Of a stretch of 64,000 bases of DNA, positions 7,740 to 17,822 are shown in pieces. How positions within the stretch are numbered: the stretch's first letter is position 1; each line of letters begins with the position of its first letter. The stretch is taken from positions 186,001 through 250,000 of the forward strand of contig NZ_FNZN01000005.1 of assembly GCF_900109345.1 (NCBI RefSeq), read 5' to 3'. The notes beneath the pieces are model-generated. The model was not told the DNA's origin and did not search any database. It saw only the letters and a list, made by a program, of their open reading frames with translations. Origin of the DNA: Maribacter orientalis. Its GTDB lineage: Bacteria > Bacteroidota > Bacteroidia > Flavobacteriales > Flavobacteriaceae. The position numbers and the translations under genes are program-made.

Positions 7740-9146
7740 ATGGATCAATATGATGTAGCCATTATAGGCTCAGGACCTGGAGGATACGTAGCAGCAATAC
7801 GTTGTGCACAACTAGGAATGAAAACAGCAATAATTGAAAAATATTCTACCCTAGGTGGAACCTGTTTAAATGTTGGGTGTATACCATCTAAGGCAATGTT
7901 AGATTCTTCTCATCATTACGAAGATGCCATTAATCATTTTGAAGAACACGGAATTGAAATTCCTGGTGAGATAAAGGTGAATTTGGAAAAGATGATTGGT
8001 CGCAAACAAGGCGTGGTAGACCAAACTACCAAGGGAATTCAGTTTTTAATGGATAAAAATAAGATTACTGTTTTTGAAGGACTTGGAAGCTTTAAAGACG
8101 CTACGCATGTTAATATTAAAAAGAACGATGGTAAAACAGAAGAAATAGAGGCGAAAAATATAATTATTGCTACCGGATCTAAACCATCTACCTTACCATT
8201 TATAAAAATAGATAAAGAACGTATAATAACATCTACTGAAGCTTTAGAGCTTAAAGAAGTGCCAAAACATATGATTGTTATTGGTGGAGGTGTTATTGGT
8301 TTAGAATTAGGTCAAGTATACAAAAGACTTGGCGCTGATGTAACCGTTGTTGAATTCATGGATCGTATTATTCCTGGTATGGATGCTGCGCTTTCAAAAG
8401 AATTGACCAAAGTGATGAAAAAGCAAAAAGTAAAATTTGCATTATCTCACAAAGTAAAATCAGTAGAAAGAAAAGGTGATACTATCATCGTAAAGGCTGA
8501 TGATAAAAAAGGTCAGGAAGTTGTTTTTGAGGGTGACTATTGTTTGGTTGCTGTAGGTAGAAGACCTTATACCGATGGATTGAATGTTGATGCTGCTGGT
8601 GTAAAACTAGATGATAGAGGTAAAGTTATCGTTAATGAACACTTAAAGACAAATGTTGATAATATTTACGCTATTGGCGATGTTATAAAAGGGGCTATGT
8701 TAGCTCATAAGGCTGAGGAAGAAGGTACGTTGGTTGCTGAGCAGTTAGCAGGTCAAAAACCTCATATCGATTATAATTTGATACCAGGTGTAGTTTATAC
8801 TTGGCCAGAAGTTGCTGCTGTTGGTAAAACAGAAGAGGAGCTTAAAGAGGCTGGTGTTGATTACAAAGTAGGGCAATTTCCTATGCGTGCTTTAGGTCGT
8901 GCTAGGGCAAGTATGGATACCGATGGTTTCGTGAAAATATTGGCAGACAAGAAGACTGATGAAGTATTAGGGGTGCATATGATTGGTGCCCGTTGTGCAG
9001 ATTTAATTACTGAAGCTGTAACTGCAATGGAGTTCAGAGCATCAGCTGAGGATATTTCTCGAATGAGCCATGCTCACCCAACATATGCTGAAGCAGTTAA
9101 AGAAGCGGCATTAGCAGCAACTGGTGATCGTGCTTTGCATATTTAA
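7740..9146 (+). CDS. lpdA: Dihydrolipoyl dehydrogenase (E3)
   Basis: This 468-residue FAD enzyme reoxidises dihydrolipoamide in the pyruvate and 2-oxoglutarate dehydrogenase complexes and passes electrons to NAD. The FAD-binding GxGxxG is at residues 10-15 (GSGPGG). The redox-active pair Cys42/Cys47 lies in GGTCLNVGCIPSK. A second nucleotide-binding motif is GGGVIGLELG, FAD contact is in YAIGDV, and the C-terminal His-Glu dyad is in SHAHPTYAEAVKEA. Length and motifs match a full enzyme. It is monocistronic: a -7 box precedes it and a terminator follows it. Confidence 0.96.
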   Translation: MDQYDVAIIGSGPGGYVAAIRCAQLGMKTAIIEKYSTLGGTCLNVGCIPSKAMLDSSHHYEDAINHFEEHGIEIPGEIKVNLEKMIGRKQGVVDQTTKGIQFLMDKNKITVFEGLGSFKDATHVNIKKNDGKTEEIEAKNIIIATGSKPSTLPFIKIDKERIITSTEALELKEVPKHMIVIGGGVIGLELGQVYKRLGADVTVVEFMDRIIPGMDAALSKELTKVMKKQKVKFALSHKVKSVERKGDTIIVKADDKKGQEVVFEGDYCLVAVGRRPYTDGLNVDAAGVKLDDRGKVIVNEHLKTNVDNIYAIGDVIKGAMLAHKAEEEGTLVAEQLAGQKPHIDYNLIPGVVYTWPEVAAVGKTEEELKEAGVDYKVGQFPMRALGRARASMDTDGFVKILADKKTDEVLGVHMIGARCADLITEAVTAMEFRASAEDISRMSHAHPTYAEAVKEAALAATGDRALHI

Positions 9147-9164
9147 AAGTGTATAGACATATAT

Positions 9165-9195
9165 AAAAAAAAGCAGCCTTATGGCTGCTTTTTTT
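9165..9195 (+). terminator. Rho-independent terminator after lpdA
   Basis: AAGCAGCC pairs with GGCTGCTT around TTAT, preceded by an A-run and followed by seven T. It is 18 bp past the lpdA stop and, with A and T runs on both sides, may also serve the convergent acyltransferase gene. Confidence 0.88.
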
Positions 9196-9237
9196 GTTTT
9201 AATTATTCTCCAAGAGATGAACTAGAAAGAAGATTCG

Positions 9238-10422
9238 TTAATTTTTTATTAATCCTAAAACGCGAAGTATTTTTTCGGTTAGCGTTCTTACGATTTCAAA
9301 AGCGATGAGTGCAGCTTGTTCTAAATACATTCTTGTAGCAGATAAAAATGAAATCACACCAGATTTAATTTCTACTTTATGGCTTTCATATTTTAAGGCC
9401 AAGAAGGTACTTGCAATCATAAATAGTATTGCGCCAAATATTGCTACCCAAGGATTTAATGAATGATGGAAAAATCCATATAGCCCAATACCCGTAAAAC
9501 TTCCATAAAGAATAATAAAATGAATGATGTAAATCGATAAAGTACTTTGTCCAATTTTCAACCAAGTACTATTCATTAAAAACTTTCTTAGAATGATGAA
9601 TATTGAAAAAACAATGAGAACATCACCCAAACGAATAAATAGATAGTTATTATTGAAAATTGATTGGAATAGTTGTATGCCTGTTACTTCATAAATGGAA
9701 TAGAAAAAATCTGAAGATAAAAGGATTAAAACTGATCCGATTAGTATATAAATAGGAACGATGTAATTATATAAATTTTTATTATTCTGATATTTAGAGA
9801 ATAGTACCGACATGAAACTACCGATTGTCGCATAACCCAACCAAGGTATTATTGTAAATACTGATCCATTAGATTTTGATAAGTAATTCGCTATAAACTG
9901 TGGCAAATATTCAAAACTAGATGCCTTATAAGTAGGTTCGAATAAGAATAATAAGAAGGTTGTGGATAACAATATAGTAGGGAAAATCCATTTTTGTTTA
10001 GCAAAAGTCAGTAAGTAAAACCCGGTAATAAACAATAAAGAAAGTCCAATACAATGTAATACATCCACTAGGTAAAATGAGTCGTAAATCTCCCCTTTAA
10101 AAATACCGAACAAATTCATTCTTAAAAGGTATCCTATGGCTAAAAGTTCTAATCCCCTTTTAAGTCCTTTTTTTACACGAGGGTTATCCCAACCAGTCTG
10201 TGGAGATTTAATCAATAGAAAGGTAAAGATGAAGCCAGATACCGTAAAGAATACAGGAGCAGTAATTCCTCTAAAATATTTCCATGTATTGAATAGAAAA
10301 TTAGAATTATCTCGAAAGGCATTATCTAATAATCCATCAACGAAATGACCTTGTAACATCATTAAGATTGCCCAAGCTCTTATGGCATCTAAAAAAAACA
10401 ATCTTGACTTAGAGTTGCTCAT
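9238..10422 (-). CDS. HGSNAT/DUF1624-type multi-pass membrane protein
   Basis: This is a 394-residue protein with about ten hydrophobic segments. Its N-terminus RLFFLDAIRAWAILMMLQGH is typical of the heparan-alpha-glucosaminide N-acetyltransferase catalytic family (DUF1624), which moves acetyl or acyl groups across the membrane onto sugars. The C-terminal 50 residues form an amphipathic tail. It is convergent with lpdA and divergent from an FMN reductase gene, with no obvious sugar gene nearby to reveal the acceptor. Acyltransferase activity is inferred from the family. Confidence 0.75.
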   Translation of the reverse strand: MSNSKSRLFFLDAIRAWAILMMLQGHFVDGLLDNAFRDNSNFLFNTWKYFRGITAPVFFTVSGFIFTFLLIKSPQTGWDNPRVKKGLKRGLELLAIGYLLRMNLFGIFKGEIYDSFYLVDVLHCIGLSLLFITGFYLLTFAKQKWIFPTILLSTTFLLFLFEPTYKASSFEYLPQFIANYLSKSNGSVFTIIPWLGYATIGSFMSVLFSKYQNNKNLYNYIVPIYILIGSVLILLSSDFFYSIYEVTGIQLFQSIFNNNYLFIRLGDVLIVFSIFIILRKFLMNSTWLKIGQSTLSIYIIHFIILYGSFTGIGLYGFFHHSLNPWVAIFGAILFMIASTFLALKYESHKVEIKSGVISFLSATRMYLEQAALIAFEIVRTLTEKILRVLGLIKN

Positions 10423-10541
10423 TATAGTAATTATATCCTATATACTTATAAAACAGTATGTTTGGATGTTTTCGGCTTCAAAATTAGATAAAAAAAGTTC
10501 AGGTTTATTCTATTTGGATTAAATTCGCTAACATTCAAAAA

Positions 10542-11087
10542 ATGATGTTTATGGGTTATGTTTTAGCATTTGCAGGTAGTAATTCTTCCACTTCTATTAA
10601 TTATAAATTGGTAAAGTTTACCTCTTCATTAATAAATGGACATGAAGTATGGTTAAGAGATATGGCTAATTCTCCATTTCCTATGTATAGCGAAGATGTT
10701 GAAAAGGATAGTGGATTCTCAAATTCACTTGTTGAATTTAAGAATGAAATAAGAAATGCCAAAGGTTTGATAATTTCTGTAAATGAACATAATAGCTATC
10801 CGTCTGCTTATTTTAAAAATGTAATAGATTGGCTTTCTAGGTTAGATGCTCAATTTTTAGTCAATAAGAAGATTTTGTTAATGTCTACATCAAATGGAGG
10901 CCGTGGTGCTATAGGGGCATTAGAGGTAGCGGAAAAAATGCTGACACGTTTTAAGGGTGAGGTTGTCGAAACCTTCTCACTTCCAAAATTTGGCGAAAAT
11001 TTCGATGAAGAAAAAGGAATTACCAATGCGGATTTAGCCAAAATTCATGCTGAGAAAGTGGCTTCTTTTGTTAATTCAATTTCTTAA
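10542..11087 (+). CDS. NAD(P)H-dependent FMN reductase family protein
   Basis: This 178-181 residue flavodoxin-fold oxidoreductase binds FMN through AFAGSNSSTSINYKL near the N-terminus; the SANEHNSYPSAYFKN-like segment (SVNEHNSYPSAYFKNVIDWL) and MSTSNGGRGAIGALEVAE are also characteristic. ATGs at 10542, 10545 and 10551 are all possible; the third gives the compact family N-terminus MGYVLAFAGS. It is 74 bp upstream of tilS on the same strand. The physiological electron acceptor (quinone, chromate, azo compound or flavin) cannot be told. Confidence 0.85.
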   Translation: MMFMGYVLAFAGSNSSTSINYKLVKFTSSLINGHEVWLRDMANSPFPMYSEDVEKDSGFSNSLVEFKNEIRNAKGLIISVNEHNSYPSAYFKNVIDWLSRLDAQFLVNKKILLMSTSNGGRGAIGALEVAEKMLTRFKGEVVETFSLPKFGENFDEEKGITNADLAKIHAEKVASFVNSIS

Positions 11088-11161
11088 ATATTAGGAAAGA
11101 ATTTAAGGGATCAAACTCGAGGATATTGTAATGACCATAGATACTTAGTTACCTTTATACC

Positions 11162-12472
11162 GTGTTAAAAGCGTTTAAAAAACATATTGTAGATTCTTTT
11201 CCCGAGCTGCTAGATAGTCACTTCATTATTGCATGTAGTGGTGGATTGGATAGTATGGTACTTACGGATTTGTGCCATCAGGCTCAACTTCAATTTTCTC
11301 TAGCGCATTGCAATTTTAAATTAAGAGGTGAAGATAGTGACGGAGATGAAAATTTTGTTCGCGAATATGGTGATAAGTTAGGCGTAGTGGTTTATGTGAC
11401 TCATTTTGATACAATTGGTTTTGTAAATCAACACAAAGTTTCTATTCAAATGGCAGCACGTGAACTTCGATATGCTTGGTTTGAACAGTTATTAGTACAG
11501 CATACTATTCCATATGTTTTAACTGCCCACCATGCCAATGATAATTTAGAGACTTTTTTAATTAATCTTTCTAGAGGTACAGGTATAGATGGATTAACCG
11601 GAATACCGGCTAAAACAGCTATTTTAAGAAGACCTCTATTGCCATTTACCAGGCAGGAGTTAGAATCATTTGCTCAAGTGCAAAAATTAAAATGGCGAGA
11701 AGATGCAAGTAATACCGATACGAAGTATTTAAGGAATAAAATACGGTTAGAGATTATTCCGAAATTGAATGAATTGCATCCTACTTTTTCAGATAATTTC
11801 AACAATACAATTCATTATTTAAGTCAGACCGAAACCATTGCCTCTGCATATCTTCAAAAATTGAAAGAAGAGCTTTTTGTTGAAATAAATGGGAGGTTTG
11901 AAATTTCAATTTCGAGACTTAAAATATTAAATCCGCTTTCAACATATCTATTTGGACTTTTCAATGCATACGGATTTAAAGAATTAGAAAATCTCGAAGC
12001 CTTGTTAGACGGGTTGAGCGGAAAACAGTTGGTGTCTTCTACTCATGTATTGGTGAAAAATCGTGACGTATTGTTATTGTCGCTTATCGATAAGAAAGAA
12101 AAGGATGAACAGGAGTTTTTAATAAATGAAAATTTAGTAGAAATAAATCATCCTTTAACGCTGAAATTTTCGGTAGTACCTGAACGTTATAATAATTCAG
12201 CTAAGGAGATATTCGTTCAAAAAAATAAGTTAAAGTATCCATTGGTGATAAGAAAATGGGAAAAAGGCGACTACTTTTATCCATTGGGTTTAAACCATAA
12301 AAAGAAACTTTCAAAGTTTTTTAAAGATGAGAAGGTTGATGTTCTTACAAAAGAAGAAATATGGTTATTATGCTCTAATGAGCAAATTGTATGGGTTATA
12401 GGTATGCGGGCAGACCATCGATTTAGAGTTGAGAATAGTACCGAAGAGATTTTAAAAATAGAAATGATATGA
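11162..12472 (+). CDS. tilS: tRNA(Ile)-lysidine synthetase
   Basis: TilS attaches lysine to C34 of the CAU-anticodon isoleucine tRNA so that it reads AUA; it is normally essential. The 436-residue product has the N-type ATP pyrophosphatase motif SGGLDS (26-31), the conserved HHANDNLETFLINL stretch and DASNTDTKYLRNKIR, followed by the C-terminal substrate-recognition domain (KWEKGDYFYPLG). The start is GTG, giving MLKAFKKHIVDSF. The stop overlaps the dsbD start by 4 bp, indicating translational coupling. Confidence 0.95.
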   Translation: MLKAFKKHIVDSFPELLDSHFIIACSGGLDSMVLTDLCHQAQLQFSLAHCNFKLRGEDSDGDENFVREYGDKLGVVVYVTHFDTIGFVNQHKVSIQMAARELRYAWFEQLLVQHTIPYVLTAHHANDNLETFLINLSRGTGIDGLTGIPAKTAILRRPLLPFTRQELESFAQVQKLKWREDASNTDTKYLRNKIRLEIIPKLNELHPTFSDNFNNTIHYLSQTETIASAYLQKLKEELFVEINGRFEISISRLKILNPLSTYLFGLFNAYGFKELENLEALLDGLSGKQLVSSTHVLVKNRDVLLLSLIDKKEKDEQEFLINENLVEINHPLTLKFSVVPERYNNSAKEIFVQKNKLKYPLVIRKWEKGDYFYPLGLNHKKKLSKFFKDEKVDVLTKEEIWLLCSNEQIVWVIGMRADHRFRVENSTEEILKIEMI

Positions 12473-14433
12473 TGAGAATTATTGCCTTACTACTTTTAAT
12501 GGTTGTATTGCCTTTTGCTGCATATGCCCAATCGGATGATAACCCGGTAGTTTGGGACCAGGAGATAAATAAAATTTCTGAAACCGAGTATGAATTGATA
12601 ATGCAGGCCGAAATTTATGAAGGTTGGCATTTGTATTCACAATTTACTTCTGAATTTGGAGCTTTGCCTATTATTTTTAAATATAAAGGAGCCAATGAAA
12701 AATATGAATTGATTGAGGGTACAACTGAGAGTGAAACATTTACTGAATACAGCGATATATTTGAAGTTGATGAGACTTTTTTTAAAGAAAACGCCACATT
12801 AACTCAGCGTATAAAAATTCTAGATCCGACGATTAATCAAATCGAAGTGTATTTGGAATATCAGGTGTGCAAAGATGTTTGTATTCCTATGGATAAGGAA
12901 TTCATTTTCACTTTAGATGGTTCAGAAGCAAAGAAAACGGTTTTAGCGGTAGATGATAGGAGCTTAGCATTAGGGGAAAAATTAAGATTAAACCTAAAGA
13001 ACAAAGAACTCCTTTCCCAAGGTCAAGATAATATTGCCAAAAGCACAAATATTTGGGTCATTTTCGGCTTGGGTTTCCTTGGAGGGCTCATTGCGTTATT
13101 GACACCGTGTGTATTCCCAATGATACCTTTAACGGTGTCATTCTTTACAAAACACTCACAGAAAAAATCGAAAGGAATTATAAATGCGCTCTTATATGGT
13201 TTCTTTATTGTGTTAATCTACTTTCTATTAAGTCTGCCATTTCATTTATTTGATTCGGTCGATTCGCAAATACTCAATTCTATTGCAACCAATGTGTGGT
13301 TGAATCTTTTGTTCTTTTTCATATTTCTATTTTTTGCTTTTTCCTTTTTTGGATACTATGAACTAACCTTGCCAAGTTCATGGGCAAATAAAATGGATGC
13401 GGCGTCCTCGAAGGTAGGCGGAGTTATCGGTATTTTTTTCATGGCGGTAACGTTGGCTATTGTATCATTTTCATGTACAGGACCCATATTGGGTGGTTTG
13501 TTAGGAGGAACAACATTGGCCGAAGGTGAAGTGGCAACCAACCTTACGGCGGGTATGACCGGTTTTGGTGCCGCGTTGGCATTACCATTTGCTCTTTTTG
13601 CGTTATTTCCAGCATGGTTGAATTCACTTCCAAAATCTGGTGGGTGGATGACTACCGTAAAAGTGGTACTCGGATTTTTAGAAATAGGCTTGGCTTTAAA
13701 ATTCTTATCAAACGCTGATATGGTTGGTCATTGGGGTATATTAAAGCGAGAAATATTTTTAGGAATATGGATTGTTTTAGGAATAGCAATGACATTTTAC
13801 CTATTCGGACTATATAAATTTCCGCACGATGGGCCTGTCAAGAAATTATCTATCGGTCGCAAATTAACAGCCTTTGTAAGTTTAGCATTTACAGTTTACT
13901 TGATTCTAGGTGTTGCCAAAATAACTAACTTAAAATTATTAAGTGGTTTTCCACCACCAGAGTTTTACAGCGTATTTGAACAAGAGAGCGACTGCCCTTT
14001 AGGGATTGATTGTTTTAAAGATTTTGATGAAGGTTTGGCTTTCGCTAAAGAAGTGAAAAAACCAATTCTTTTAGATTTTACAGGTTGGGCATGTGTAAAC
14101 TGTAGGAAGATGGAGGAGAATGTATGGAGTGATCCTGACGTGTTTCCTATCATTAAGAACAATTACGTACTCATATCATTATATACAGATGATAGAGAAG
14201 AACTTCCTGAATCTAAGCAGTTTAATTTTCAATTTGATAGTGGTCGTGTAAAAGAGATTACTAACATTGCTCAAAAATGGGGGACTTTTCAAGATATTAA
14301 TTTTAATTCTATCTCTCAGCCCTTTTATGTGTTGTTGTCTCCAGATTTAAAAGTGCTCAATACAACGATTCAAAATTCTGATATTCCTACCTACAAAAAC
14401 TGGTTGTTAGAGGGGCTTAGAAATAATAATTAA
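12469..14433 (+). CDS. dsbD: Thiol:disulfide interchange protein DsbD
   Basis: DsbD carries electrons from cytosolic thioredoxin across the inner membrane to periplasmic thiol proteins. The 654-residue product has a signal peptide (about 1-20, ending AAYAQ) and an alpha domain with Cys134 and Cys138 in QVCKDVC. The transmembrane beta domain has Cys214 in LTPCVFPMIPL and Cys336 in SFSCTGPILGG. The C-terminal thioredoxin domain carries the CVNC site (542-545). All six catalytic cysteines are present. It overlaps tilS by 4 bp. Its cytosolic partner need not be the damaged thioredoxin at 3.1-3.4 kb. Confidence 0.93.
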   Translation: MMRIIALLLLMVVLPFAAYAQSDDNPVVWDQEINKISETEYELIMQAEIYEGWHLYSQFTSEFGALPIIFKYKGANEKYELIEGTTESETFTEYSDIFEVDETFFKENATLTQRIKILDPTINQIEVYLEYQVCKDVCIPMDKEFIFTLDGSEAKKTVLAVDDRSLALGEKLRLNLKNKELLSQGQDNIAKSTNIWVIFGLGFLGGLIALLTPCVFPMIPLTVSFFTKHSQKKSKGIINALLYGFFIVLIYFLLSLPFHLFDSVDSQILNSIATNVWLNLLFFFIFLFFAFSFFGYYELTLPSSWANKMDAASSKVGGVIGIFFMAVTLAIVSFSCTGPILGGLLGGTTLAEGEVATNLTAGMTGFGAALALPFALFALFPAWLNSLPKSGGWMTTVKVVLGFLEIGLALKFLSNADMVGHWGILKREIFLGIWIVLGIAMTFYLFGLYKFPHDGPVKKLSIGRKLTAFVSLAFTVYLILGVAKITNLKLLSGFPPPEFYSVFEQESDCPLGIDCFKDFDEGLAFAKEVKKPILLDFTGWACVNCRKMEENVWSDPDVFPIIKNNYVLISLYTDDREELPESKQFNFQFDSGRVKEITNIAQKWGTFQDINFNSISQPFYVLLSPDLKVLNTTIQNSDIPTYKNWLLEGLRNNN

Positions 14434-14539
14434 TGTTCATGAACTTTGAGATGTTGACTACTTGTCAATAAAAAGCAGTGTTGCGAGGTGTTTGGTGTTA
14501 AAAATAAACCTAACTTAGAATATAATTCCCCCGTAAAAT

Positions 14540-16939
14540 ATGAGAACATTAAAAAGAATCGGAAAATTTCTGTTGGTAATTCTTGTCCTATTGACAATAG
14601 GAATTGTAATTTTCATTTACAAGTTAAAACCAGACTATTCTGGTGAACAAGAACTTGTTCAACTTGATAAAGAGGTTAGTGTGTACTATGATAATTATGG
14701 TATACCGCATATATATGGAGAGAACGAAAAAGATGCTTTCAGAGCATTAGGTTATGTTCATGCACAAGACCGTTTATGGCAAATGGAGCTACTTCGAAGA
14801 ATTGCAAGTGGTGGCCTATCTGAAGTTTTTGGAAAAGATTTAGTGGGTACTGATAAGTTCTTTCTCTCATTAGGTATTGCAGATGCTTCTAAAATTACCG
14901 TTGCCAATCTTGATGAGGATAATGAAGGTGTTGTTTTGGCCAGAGCCTATTTAGATGGTATCAACCAATTTATAGCTGAAGGACCTACACCGATTGAATT
15001 TTACCTAACTGGTATCGATAAGGAAGAATTTGTTTTAGAAGATATGTATAACACCATAGGTTATATGGCATTCAGTTTTGCCATGGCACATAAAACCGAC
15101 CCGCTGTTAACGACCATAAATTCTAAATTAGGTCCCGATTATTTAAAAGATTTACATATTGGTTCTGATGTTACTACAGAATGGATTAAAAATTTTAAGC
15201 CTTCCCAAAATGATTCTATCCAAAACAATCTAACTGCCACGGTTAACAAAGCATTAGGTGTATTGAATGTTCCATTGTTTGAGGGTAGTAATAGTTGGGT
15301 TATTGGACCAGAAAAGACAAAGAATGGAAAAGTCATTTTAGCCAATGATCCACATATTGGTTTTGCACAGCCTTCTGTTTGGTTCGAAGCTCATATAGAA
15401 ACCCCTAACTATTCTAAATATGGTTATCATATTGCAGGCATACCTTTTCCACTTTTAGCCCATAATAGGAAATCGGCCTATGGTATTACTATGTTCGAGA
15501 ATGATGATGTCGATTTTTATTACGAACAAGAAAATCCAGATAATGATAAGCAATATCTTACTCCTAATGGCTACGTAGCGTATGAGATTGTAAATAAAAC
15601 CATTAAAGTTAAAGATTCAGCGGATATAGAATTCACTTATAAGAAATCTATACACGGACCTATTTTAAATGGCATTGCAGACCAAATACAAGGAGATAGG
15701 CCTATAGCCATGTCATGGATTTACACCCAAATGGATAATAAGGTAATAGATGCCTTATTCGGATTAAGCCATTCTAATAATCTCAAGGAATTTAAGACAG
15801 CATTACCAAAAATTCATGCACCAGGATTAAATATAATGTATGGTGATGTAAAGGGCAATGTAGCTTGGTTCGCAACTGCGCAACTATACAATATCCCCGA
15901 TTCTGTAAATACTAAATTAATCTATGAGGTAGGAGAAGGACTTCCTCTTCAAAAAGACCTGTTTAGCTTTAACGAAAATCCTCAGGCGATAAATCCGCCA
16001 AGTCACTACGTTTATTCAGCAAATAATCAACCTGATTCTATTGCGGGCATGCTTTACCCAGGGTATTACTTACCAGAAAATAGGGCGAAGAGAATTGTTG
16101 AATTGTTAGAGCCTAAAAATGATTGGGATAAAGATTCTGCAAGTGAAATGATTACCGATGTTACGTCATCAGTAGATCCAATAATTATTGCAGATTTAGC
16201 CAAATTAATTGATATTAATTTGTTGAGTGAGACCGGATTGAAAGTTATAGACAGTTTAAAAATGTGGAATGGTAACTACAATCTTCAATCTGTAGAGGCG
16301 ACTGTTTTTAATCGATGGATTTATTATTATTTAAAAAATACGTTTAAGGATGAATTGGGTGAAGAATTGTTTACCCAATTTTTAGGCACCCATTTTATGA
16401 AACGTCTTATTGCACCATTATCGAGAAATGAAAGCTCGGTCTGGTGGGATGATGTGTCTACTACTGATGTTACTGAAAATATGCAGTATATCGTAAATAA
16501 ATCGTTTTCTGAGGCAATAACATCTTTAAAAAAGGATTTTGGAAAGAATAGTGAAAAGTGGAAGTGGAAGAATGTTCATACAATAGAGCATGCTCACCCC
16601 ATTGGGCAAATTGCTGCCTTGCGTTCATTTTTTAATGTAGGTCCTTATCCTATAGAGGGCGGTAGGGAGGTTATTAATAATATGTCGTTTTCCTATGATG
16701 AGACAGGTTTTTATAAAACCAGTTCAGGACCATCAACGAGAAGAATCGTTGATTTCTCAGATATTGAGAACAGCATAAGTATTTTACCTACGGGCCAATC
16801 AGGTAATCCTTTTAGTAAGCATTATAAAGATCAGGCAGAAATGTATGTAAAAGGTAAATTTCGTAAAATGATGATGAATGAAGATGAAATTAAAAAGAAT
16901 GCAGAATCTACTTTGATGCTAATTCCTTTGGTCAAATAA
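14540..16939 (+). CDS. Penicillin acylase family (S45) hydrolase
   Basis: This 799-residue N-terminal-nucleophile hydrolase is anchored or exported by a hydrophobic segment at about residues 11-28. The alpha chain region (YDNYGIPHIYGENEKDAFRA, then GYVHAQDRLWQMELLRR) is standard. The autocatalytic cleavage site lies in EGSNSWVIG, making Ser250 the new N-terminus of the beta chain; LANDPHIGF and SANNQP are conserved beta-chain motifs. Substrates in this family include beta-lactams and acyl-homoserine lactones; none is indicated by the neighbours. It stands alone between dsbD and the TonB locus. Confidence 0.9.
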   Translation: MRTLKRIGKFLLVILVLLTIGIVIFIYKLKPDYSGEQELVQLDKEVSVYYDNYGIPHIYGENEKDAFRALGYVHAQDRLWQMELLRRIASGGLSEVFGKDLVGTDKFFLSLGIADASKITVANLDEDNEGVVLARAYLDGINQFIAEGPTPIEFYLTGIDKEEFVLEDMYNTIGYMAFSFAMAHKTDPLLTTINSKLGPDYLKDLHIGSDVTTEWIKNFKPSQNDSIQNNLTATVNKALGVLNVPLFEGSNSWVIGPEKTKNGKVILANDPHIGFAQPSVWFEAHIETPNYSKYGYHIAGIPFPLLAHNRKSAYGITMFENDDVDFYYEQENPDNDKQYLTPNGYVAYEIVNKTIKVKDSADIEFTYKKSIHGPILNGIADQIQGDRPIAMSWIYTQMDNKVIDALFGLSHSNNLKEFKTALPKIHAPGLNIMYGDVKGNVAWFATAQLYNIPDSVNTKLIYEVGEGLPLQKDLFSFNENPQAINPPSHYVYSANNQPDSIAGMLYPGYYLPENRAKRIVELLEPKNDWDKDSASEMITDVTSSVDPIIIADLAKLIDINLLSETGLKVIDSLKMWNGNYNLQSVEATVFNRWIYYYLKNTFKDELGEELFTQFLGTHFMKRLIAPLSRNESSVWWDDVSTTDVTENMQYIVNKSFSEAITSLKKDFGKNSEKWKWKNVHTIEHAHPIGQIAALRSFFNVGPYPIEGGREVINNMSFSYDETGFYKTSSGPSTRRIVDFSDIENSISILPTGQSGNPFSKHYKDQAEMYVKGKFRKMMMNEDEIKKNAESTLMLIPLVK

Positions 16940-17081
16940 GTGTTTAATGAGTCTGTTAAATTATTGAAGATATATTGGTAATAAGTCAACTTAATATATT
17001 ATTCTTAAAACTTGATTATAAAATGTGACATTGAGTTTGGATTTATAATTTATTGTTATTTTTAAAACAATAACTGAACCT

Positions 17082-17822
17082 ATGAAAACCAACCAACTAG
17101 TACTTGCACTAGTTTTGGCTGTAATCACCACTAATTATGTGATTAGTCAAAATGTGCAAAAGGAACCTCAATTTTATAATTGGTTCGATAATCAGGTAAA
17201 TAGAAACAATACTTCACTATTTAATGGCCTAGAGTATATTGAACTTTATAGGACTATTAATGAAAGACATAAGTTCTTTGAGAGTAGCGATTTTCAAGCT
17301 GGCTCAATTGTTTACGACGGTCAATTTTATGACAGGGTGCCTTTAAAGTACGACCTAAACGTAGACGAATTGCTGTTTAACGTGGGTTATAATTATCCCT
17401 ACCCTACATTAATTCTCTTTAAATCTAAAATAAAAAGTTTCACCCTTGGTAAGAGTGATTTTATTCAAATTAACAATATCGAAAGTGAAACAGCAATGGC
17501 GGGCTTTTATGAGGTCTTGTTGAATAAACAACCCGTAACCCTATTAAAGAAAAATAAAAAGAAGCGATTTAAAAGAATAAAAGGTAATACCGTGTATTAT
17601 GAGTTTGATAACGATAATGCTTTTTATATATCATTTAAAAACAATTTTTATGAAATAGACTCTAAGAATGATATTATTAGAGTGTGGCCAGATAAGAAAG
17701 AGTATATAAATGAATATTATAATTCAGCTTTACGGAAAACCAATGAAGATAACTTTTGGACTAGTTTCTTTGAAAAGTTAGCTGATACATTAACTACCGA
17801 AAAAGAGGGAGAAAAGCTATGA
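17082..17822 (+). CDS. Exported protein of unknown function upstream of TonB receptor
   Basis: A Sec signal peptide (about residues 1-22, ending VISQ) precedes a 224-residue mature part without recognisable domain. It is rich in Asn, Tyr and Lys, with a basic cluster (LLKKNKKKRFKRIKG) near the middle and a beta-rich appearance. I do not recognise the family. The stop overlaps the ATG of the TonB receptor by 4 bp, so the two are translationally coupled and probably work together, perhaps as a periplasmic or surface partner of the receptor. Confidence 0.75.
   Translation: MKTNQLVLALVLAVITTNYVISQNVQKEPQFYNWFDNQVNRNNTSLFNGLEYIELYRTINERHKFFESSDFQAGSIVYDGQFYDRVPLKYDLNVDELLFNVGYNYPYPTLILFKSKIKSFTLGKSDFIQINNIESETAMAGFYEVLLNKQPVTLLKKNKKKRFKRIKGNTVYYEFDNDNAFYISFKNNFYEIDSKNDIIRVWPDKKEYINEYYNSALRKTNEDNFWTSFFEKLADTLTTEKEGEKL

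Noticed and set aside
11152-11159. TACCTTTA as a promoter box for tilS
   Set aside because: It ends 2 bp before the GTG start, so transcription would begin inside the gene and no later start would keep the SGGLDS motif region complete.
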